Shown here in pieces: positions 59,800-64,000 of a stretch of DNA of 64,000 nucleotides. The first letter of the stretch is position 1; each line of letters opens with the position of its first letter. The translations under genes were made by a program, and so were the position numbers. A model generated the notes under the pieces. The model made no database searches. It saw only the letters and a list, made by a program, of their open reading frames with translations, and was not told the origin of the DNA. Source of the stretch: Bog-877 sp050734135 (lineage in GTDB: Bacteria > Chloroflexota > Dormibacteria > Aeolococcales > Bog-877); contig JBOHUG010000092.1 in NCBI GenBank assembly GCA_050734135.1, positions 24,672 to 88,671 of the forward strand. The letters are read 5' to 3'.

Positions 59800-60513
59800 G
59801 TGCTCGGGGAGTCACTGGCGAGCGCAGACCTCTTTTGGTCGGGCTTGGCCGCCGCCTGGCAGGAAGCCTTTCGCCAGGCCTGGGAGGCGTTTCGTATTGG
59901 CAACATTCCGGTCGGGGCGTGTGCCACCAGTGCTGACGGCGCCATCGTCCACGCGGCGCGCAACCGGGTGTCAGACCAGGAAGGTCCCACAGGTGAGGTG
60001 TACGGTTCGACACTGGCCCACGCCGAGATCAATGGGCTGGCTCGGCTTCGGTTTGACCTCCTCAAGGATCTGGTGCTGACGACCACTCTCGAGCCCTGCC
60101 TCCAGTGCTCCGCAGCTACCCGTCTGGGACCGATTTCCACCGTGCGTTACGCTGGCGCCGACCCGCTTTGGGTAGGTTGCCACGACTTCAGTCCGCTCTC
60201 CGCCCGCGAGGCCGCCCGGCCGAAGATTGAAATGGCCGGTCCCCGCATCGATGAGCTCGGTCTGTTCGGAACGCTCATCTCCCGCCTCTGGGTGCATAGG
60301 CCCAAGGTGGTGGATTACCTACGGTTGAGCGGCGAAACCAGGAGTCTCGCTCTGGCTCAGAAGTTGGCAGAGTGGGGCAGGGTGCCAATGCTCGCAGGCA
60401 TGGAAGTCGCTGAGGCCTTTGCCTACCTGTGGCCCGATTTGGAGGTAATCAGTCACCCGCCCGGCCGCCAGGAAAGCGGCGGGGGATCAGCGCGAGGGCC
60501 TGCCGCCAGGTGA
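59800..60513 (+). CDS. Cytidine/deoxycytidylate deaminase-fold protein with C-terminal extension
   Basis: A 237-residue protein from GTG 59800. The zinc-dependent deaminase core spans about 15-125: HAEINGLARLRFD (zinc His and catalytic Glu) and TLEPCLQCSAATR (PCxxC zinc ligands). A region of about 110 residues follows, not seen in TadA-type enzymes (WVHRPKVVDYLRLSGETRSL). The substrate could be a free base, nucleoside or guanine. Its 3' end overlaps a broken convergent gene. Confidence 0.75.
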   Translation: MLGESLASADLFWSGLAAAWQEAFRQAWEAFRIGNIPVGACATSADGAIVHAARNRVSDQEGPTGEVYGSTLAHAEINGLARLRFDLLKDLVLTTTLEPCLQCSAATRLGPISTVRYAGADPLWVGCHDFSPLSAREAARPKIEMAGPRIDELGLFGTLISRLWVHRPKVVDYLRLSGETRSLALAQKLAEWGRVPMLAGMEVAEAFAYLWPDLEVISHPPGRQESGGGSARGPAAR

Positions 60514-61321
60514 ACGTCTCGGCCGAAGGCAGTATGCCGTCGATGAAAAGCGTTCCGCAGGCGAGGTTGGGACTGCCTCGCGGGCCGTGAACGGGCACGC
60601 AGCCCGTGCCTATTTGCACCTCGGCTCCCAGGATTCCGGTTTGCCATTCAGTCAGGACTTTCCGCCGATGTCCCGAGCATCCCGGGGCCTGGCACAGTCG
60701 ACGTTCAGTGCGCCGGTTGTCGCCGTATAGCCGTCGACGTAGATCATCTCCAAGTCCTGAAAAACCACGTTTGGTCCGTTGGCCCAGTTACTCGCCCAGC
60801 CGAACAGCGAAAAACCGTGGTGAGGATCTTTCTGGGCCTTCGCCCCTGAATGGCGTCGGGGTCCAGGGCGGCCGTGACGCCCACTACCGGGGAGAGGTGG
60901 CGCGAACTCGCTCTTCGTCGACCACAATCAGCGTCTGCCGATCGAATGGGAGTGCCCAGAATCCCGGAGGTAACACCATCGGCGGAAGGCCCTCCAGGTG
61001 TCGCGCTGAGTTGAGGGCCAGGAGCGAGACGCTCGGGAATTTCGCGGAGCTTGCGAGGCACGCTCGGTCGGCAGTCGTGAGCAGGGCGGTGTCATTTCCC
61101 CCCGGGTTGCCGAGGTCGAACGGACGGGGAGTGTGAGTGCCGCCGCGGTGGGAAGGAGTCGGACTCAGGCGATTTGCCGCGCTCCAACCGATCGCCGACA
61201 CCAACACGAGAGTTACCGCGATTGCTCCTATAAGCCGAAGATGGCGTCGCCGCCGGACAGGAGCCGATGGGCCAAACGGAGCTTTGCTCTCGGTCCCTGT
61301 CGCGGCGGGTCCGCCAAACAA
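60449..61321 (-). pseudogene. Hypothetical membrane-anchored protein broken into three frames
   Basis: The minus strand starts at 61321 with a basic N-terminus and one transmembrane helix (LIGAIAVTLVLVSAIGWSAA), then LPFDRQTLIVVDEERVR up to a stop at 60884. Protein-like sequence continues in a second frame (HHGFSLFGWASNWANGPN; DLEMIYVDGYTATTG) to 60652 and in a third (TGILGAEVQIGTGCVPVHGP; SAETFTWRQALALIP) to TGA at 60451-60449. The joined product would have about 280 residues. Two frame changes suggest decay. No family recognised. Confidence 0.5.
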
Positions 61322-61588
61322 CTCGGAGCTCGGGTCATCTGGCAGCTGCGGAGACGATCATCCCGGGTGGCGTCCATGGGCGCACCCTGCCCGAACGGGC
61401 GCGGGTGCCTAACTACTGCTTGGAATATGGACTAGACCGCAGTTCCAGACAACGGTCGCTGGTCCAGCGGGTTTCCCCAACAAGGTGCCGCGAGAGACTC
61501 CACCCAACCCGTGCCAGCGGGTGGCCACCTCAGGCACTCGTCGACTGCCCAGCTTTCCGTCCACCTCCGACCACGGTGCCGAAGGCCA

Positions 61589-62107
61589 TCACTCCACGAC
61601 CGGCCAGCGCTCCCATGTGGCCAGAACAGGGGCTAAGGACTCTTCCTCGAAGGCGAGGTGCTTCAGGAGACGCTCTGATAGCTGGAGCAGCGCACCAGTG
61701 AGGCGGTCGCGTGCGACAAGGTCGCCGAGTTGTTCCAGCCCCAGCGACGAGGCTTCGACCTCGTCGAGCAGTTCCGATACCTTCCGGTGATCCTCTTCGA
61801 GTCGATCTACAATAGTATTTAGGCCGGGATCCGAGCTCCGCACGGCCGGGAACAGAGCCACGTCTTCGGCACCGTGGTGGCCGTGAACGAAGCGGCAGTA
61901 CCGCAGGCAGTTCATTCGCAGCTGGAACAGCGGACCTTTAGCCTTCAGGCGGCGAATCTCGTCCCGAACCTCCGATGCGGTGGCGCCTGCGGTTACGGAG
62001 GCAGCCAGGGCTTCGCAGCTTTTTAGGTCTCGTCTCAGCAGTCCATGCACCCACTTCAGCTCCGCCAGGATTGGGTTGCCTACTGCCTCAGCGTCGGGAG
62101 TCACCAC
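61589..62107 (-). CDS. Hemerythrin (HHE) domain protein
   Basis: A 172-residue four-helix protein from GTG 62107. Iron-ligand candidates: His in LKWVHGLLRRDL, HGHHGAEDVALFP with His and Glu, LEEDHRKVSELL, and LLKHLAFEEESLAP. These match the HHE pattern of a di-iron site. Such proteins bind oxygen or NO, or take part in iron and redox sensing. The 267 nt between its end and the broken gene hold nothing I recognise. Confidence 0.82.
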   Translation of the reverse strand: MVTPDAEAVGNPILAELKWVHGLLRRDLKSCEALAASVTAGATASEVRDEIRRLKAKGPLFQLRMNCLRYCRFVHGHHGAEDVALFPAVRSSDPGLNTIVDRLEEDHRKVSELLDEVEASSLGLEQLGDLVARDRLTGALLQLSERLLKHLAFEEESLAPVLATWERWPVVE

Positions 62108-62340
62108 CTCAACCGGGCCCCTCTCCTATTGCATGGCGGTGCGCGGCGAGTCTGGTCGAAGCTTGCGTCGATGATCTCCGGGGGCCGATCGCGAGCGAGC
62201 GGGAGACCATCGATGACCGCGTAGAGGGCTTGGTGGAGGCCACCCAAGCACGGCGGGCGCGATGCCGACCAGCGACAGTCAGGATCCTCAATTCCTGGTG
62301 GTCGGGTCAATATCGGCGAGCTGATGGTGAGCCGAGATGA

Positions 62341-63063
62341 TCACGCGGGACCGGCGGGTGCGGCATCGGCGGCGCCGCGCGCCCTTCCCCTCTTGGTGAA
62401 GGAGCGTCCGATGGCGACAGATCCAATGATGCCCAGCACGATTGCGACCACGGGTAGGATCTGGTCGTAGTTGTAGGCAGTATAGTAGCTGGCCCAGCTG
62501 ACTATCAGGGCCGTGCCAGCGGACTGGGTGATGAACAGGGCCGCCCACAGGAATGTGGTGACGTACATCCCGGTGCGGAAATCGCCGTAGTTGTCCCACA
62601 TCAGGTCAAAGTTTGCCATCCCATCGTGAGTGCCGTCAGTGCCGTACCTCTGTGCCATGTAGAACACCAGCGGTTTGCGGGCCAGCACACACGAGCCCAG
62701 GAAGATCAGACCGATAAGGGCCGTCGTTGCGCAGTCCTTGTAGAGCAGCAGCTTCGGGCTAGTACTCGCGGACACGGCGATGATCGCGGACACTGCCGTG
62801 AACGCGAAAATAGCTGCTGAGGCTCCACTGAACTTGCGGGCCTTGCTCCAGATGACCAACCCGCCCACGACCGGGCCGATGCTGCCCGCCAGGTAGCTGA
62901 CCACGTCGTTGGCACCCAACCCCCGCGCGAGGTTGAAGAGCGCGATCGCGCCGCCGATCTCGACCACTGTGACGGCGACGTTGAACCGCATTCCCTTCTT
63001 GGCGGGATGCTCCCGTAAAGCCCGAGCGATCTGGTCGTGCACTGTCGGCTCGTCAGAGGACAT
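62341..63063 (-). CDS. VC0807-like membrane protein
   Basis: A 240-residue protein from ATG 63063 with six transmembrane helices (about 30-48, 52-70, 80-97, 106-124, 160-183, 196-216). The VC0807-family pattern is visible: GANDVVSYLAGSIGPVVGGL, LLLYKDCATTALIGLIFLGS and ARKPLVFYMAQRY. Function unknown. The 233 nt between it and the hemerythrin gene have no recognisable content. Confidence 0.72.
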   Translation of the reverse strand: MSSDEPTVHDQIARALREHPAKKGMRFNVAVTVVEIGGAIALFNLARGLGANDVVSYLAGSIGPVVGGLVIWSKARKFSGASAAIFAFTAVSAIIAVSASTSPKLLLYKDCATTALIGLIFLGSCVLARKPLVFYMAQRYGTDGTHDGMANFDLMWDNYGDFRTGMYVTTFLWAALFITQSAGTALIVSWASYYTAYNYDQILPVVAIVLGIIGSVAIGRSFTKRGRARGAADAAPAGPA

Positions 63064-64000
63064 GGTCACACCATACGGCTGCACGAGCAGCCAGGCACGA
63101 TCACGGCGCCGATGTCGGACGGCGGCGGTTGGGCCTTGGTTCGGCGGGATGCTGTTGCCAGGGAGAGGAACTGGTCCAAGCCCTAGGAGGCCAGGTGGCA
63201 GTGGAAGATGTCCTCGGCCACGCGGACGCCGATCACCGCTCGGGCGGCGCCACAGTCTGGCGCCCTTCGGGTCGGACGCATTCAGTGAGAACCCGGGTCC
63301 GAGCTCGTGGATGGGACCTATGGCTCCAGAGGCGATCTGCCCCGACTGGTGGCCGCCATAGGCTGGGGGCGGCAATGTACGCCTCGATAGTGCCGATTGC
63401 GGCAATTACAGTCCGGGGCCGCCGTGGGCGCAGGAGTCGGTGCTAAGCAGGTAGTGGGCGAGCATGTCGGTCGTAATCTGGTCGGTGGCGGTGGGTGGGG
63501 TGCCGCAGCTGCCAAGGGGGGGACGCATTCCCCGCACTGTGGCGGTCGCGGCGATCAAGGCGAGATGGCCGGCCCCTGCGGCAACCTTCTCAACACGGCC
63601 GCGATCGGTATGGCTGGAGCTCTCTCCCCACTCCCAAATCCTCGCGTGAACCCCGCACGGGATGTGCATACATTTGCGGTTCATCAGGGGCGCATCTGTC
63701 TCGCACCACATACCATCTGGGTCGGGGTCTCGGTGCAGGTGAGGCTTCGGAAACAGTTGTCGTAGCTGTCGGTGCAGGTTCGGATCACGACGATAAGCTG
63801 TTTGACGTTGTCTCGCTGTCCGGCCCCCGTGGCTCGGTCCCCCTCAAGTCTTTGTTTTGGCGCTCGTGAGGGTTCTTAGCCTGGATCCACCGAATAGTTA
63901 GGGCCGGCGGGAGGGTTAGGTATAAAGAAAGGGCACTTATCGCTGGGATAATTGGTGGTGCAAACACGCCAACCGGCCCCAGCAGAGGAGCACCCTTTCG
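63064..64000. other. Gene-poor right end of the window
   Basis: About 940 nt without a supported gene; open frames on both strands are short and of low quality. At the extreme right an imperfect inverted repeat occurs (63927-63947 and 63977-63999). Confidence 0.45.
63927..63999. repeat. Imperfect inverted repeat at the right edge
   Basis: GAAAGGG(CA)CTTATCGCTGGG on the left and, on the opposite strand from 63999 leftward, GAAAGGG(TG)CTCCTCTGCTGGG. The first seven and last six bases match exactly. It could be the end of an insertion sequence or a small non-autonomous element running out of the window. Confidence 0.3.

Overview
The window is GC-rich bacterial chromosome with GTG, TTG and apparently CTG start codons and very tight gene packing. 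Gram-positive-type markers are visible: PurS/PurQ/small PurL, an NrdR repressor, a DarA-type c-di-AMP receptor next to tmk, PdxS/PdxT, a fused F420-pathway FO synthase, a glyoxylate shunt and a two-subunit pyruvate carboxylase. This suggests a soil actinobacterial or Chloroflexota/Dormibacterota-like lineage. That placement is inference from gene content only; no rRNA or ribosomal protein gene is present.

Layout: 1-5087 holds the end of purD, a DksA-like zinc protein, a frameshifted NAD(P)-binding protein and pycB-pycA. 5122-8020 (minus) is an ECF sigma factor with a membrane anti-sigma/propeller protein. 8306-18605 is one long purine operon (purB-C-S-Q-L-F-M-N-H), mostly with stop-start overlaps and closed by a hairpin terminator. 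18634-21709 holds a zinc-ribbon membrane protein, an HD-GYP protein and a DUF421 protein. 22516-28528 holds aceA-aceB, an unknown Cys-rich protein and fbiC. 28470-33125 holds a small membrane protein, recJ, a dienelactone hydrolase and a membrane sulfite-oxidase-like enzyme. 33132-37763 holds yggS-nrdR, an aldo/keto reductase, a decayed MFS transporter and msrA. 37852-44631 is a phosphate/polyphosphate neighbourhood: sixA, a soluble PhoR-like kinase, phoU, a phoB-like regulator and an ABC exporter on the minus strand, diverging from ppx and a CHAD protein. 44762-55160 holds thiO, a metallo-beta-lactamase-fold protein, DUF58, darA-tmk-R3H/AAA, GNAT, pdxT-pdxS and a YCII/sigma pair.

From tRNA-Lys (55220) to the end the character changes. 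There are long gene-poor stretches, a probable recombinase remnant beside the tRNA, a self-regulated ribbon-helix-helix/DUF4097/DrrAB-like ABC module with broken parts, a deaminase, a gene broken into three frames, a hemerythrin protein and a VC0807-like membrane protein. This looks like an accessory island inserted at a tRNA.

The most unusual signal concerns translation initiation. Many genes have a clear -10 hexamer only 6-9 nt before a start codon (leaderless mRNAs: pycB, purF, fbiC, phoU, thiO, the RHH gene). At six loci (purB, aceA, recJ, dienelactone hydrolase, DUF58, R3H/AAA) the leaderless start opens a 14-43-codon upstream ORF. In four of these its stop overlaps or abuts the start of the main gene. 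The purB leader has three consecutive Gln codons ahead of the glutamine-consuming purine operon, and the aceA leader ends in a perfect 9-bp inverted repeat.
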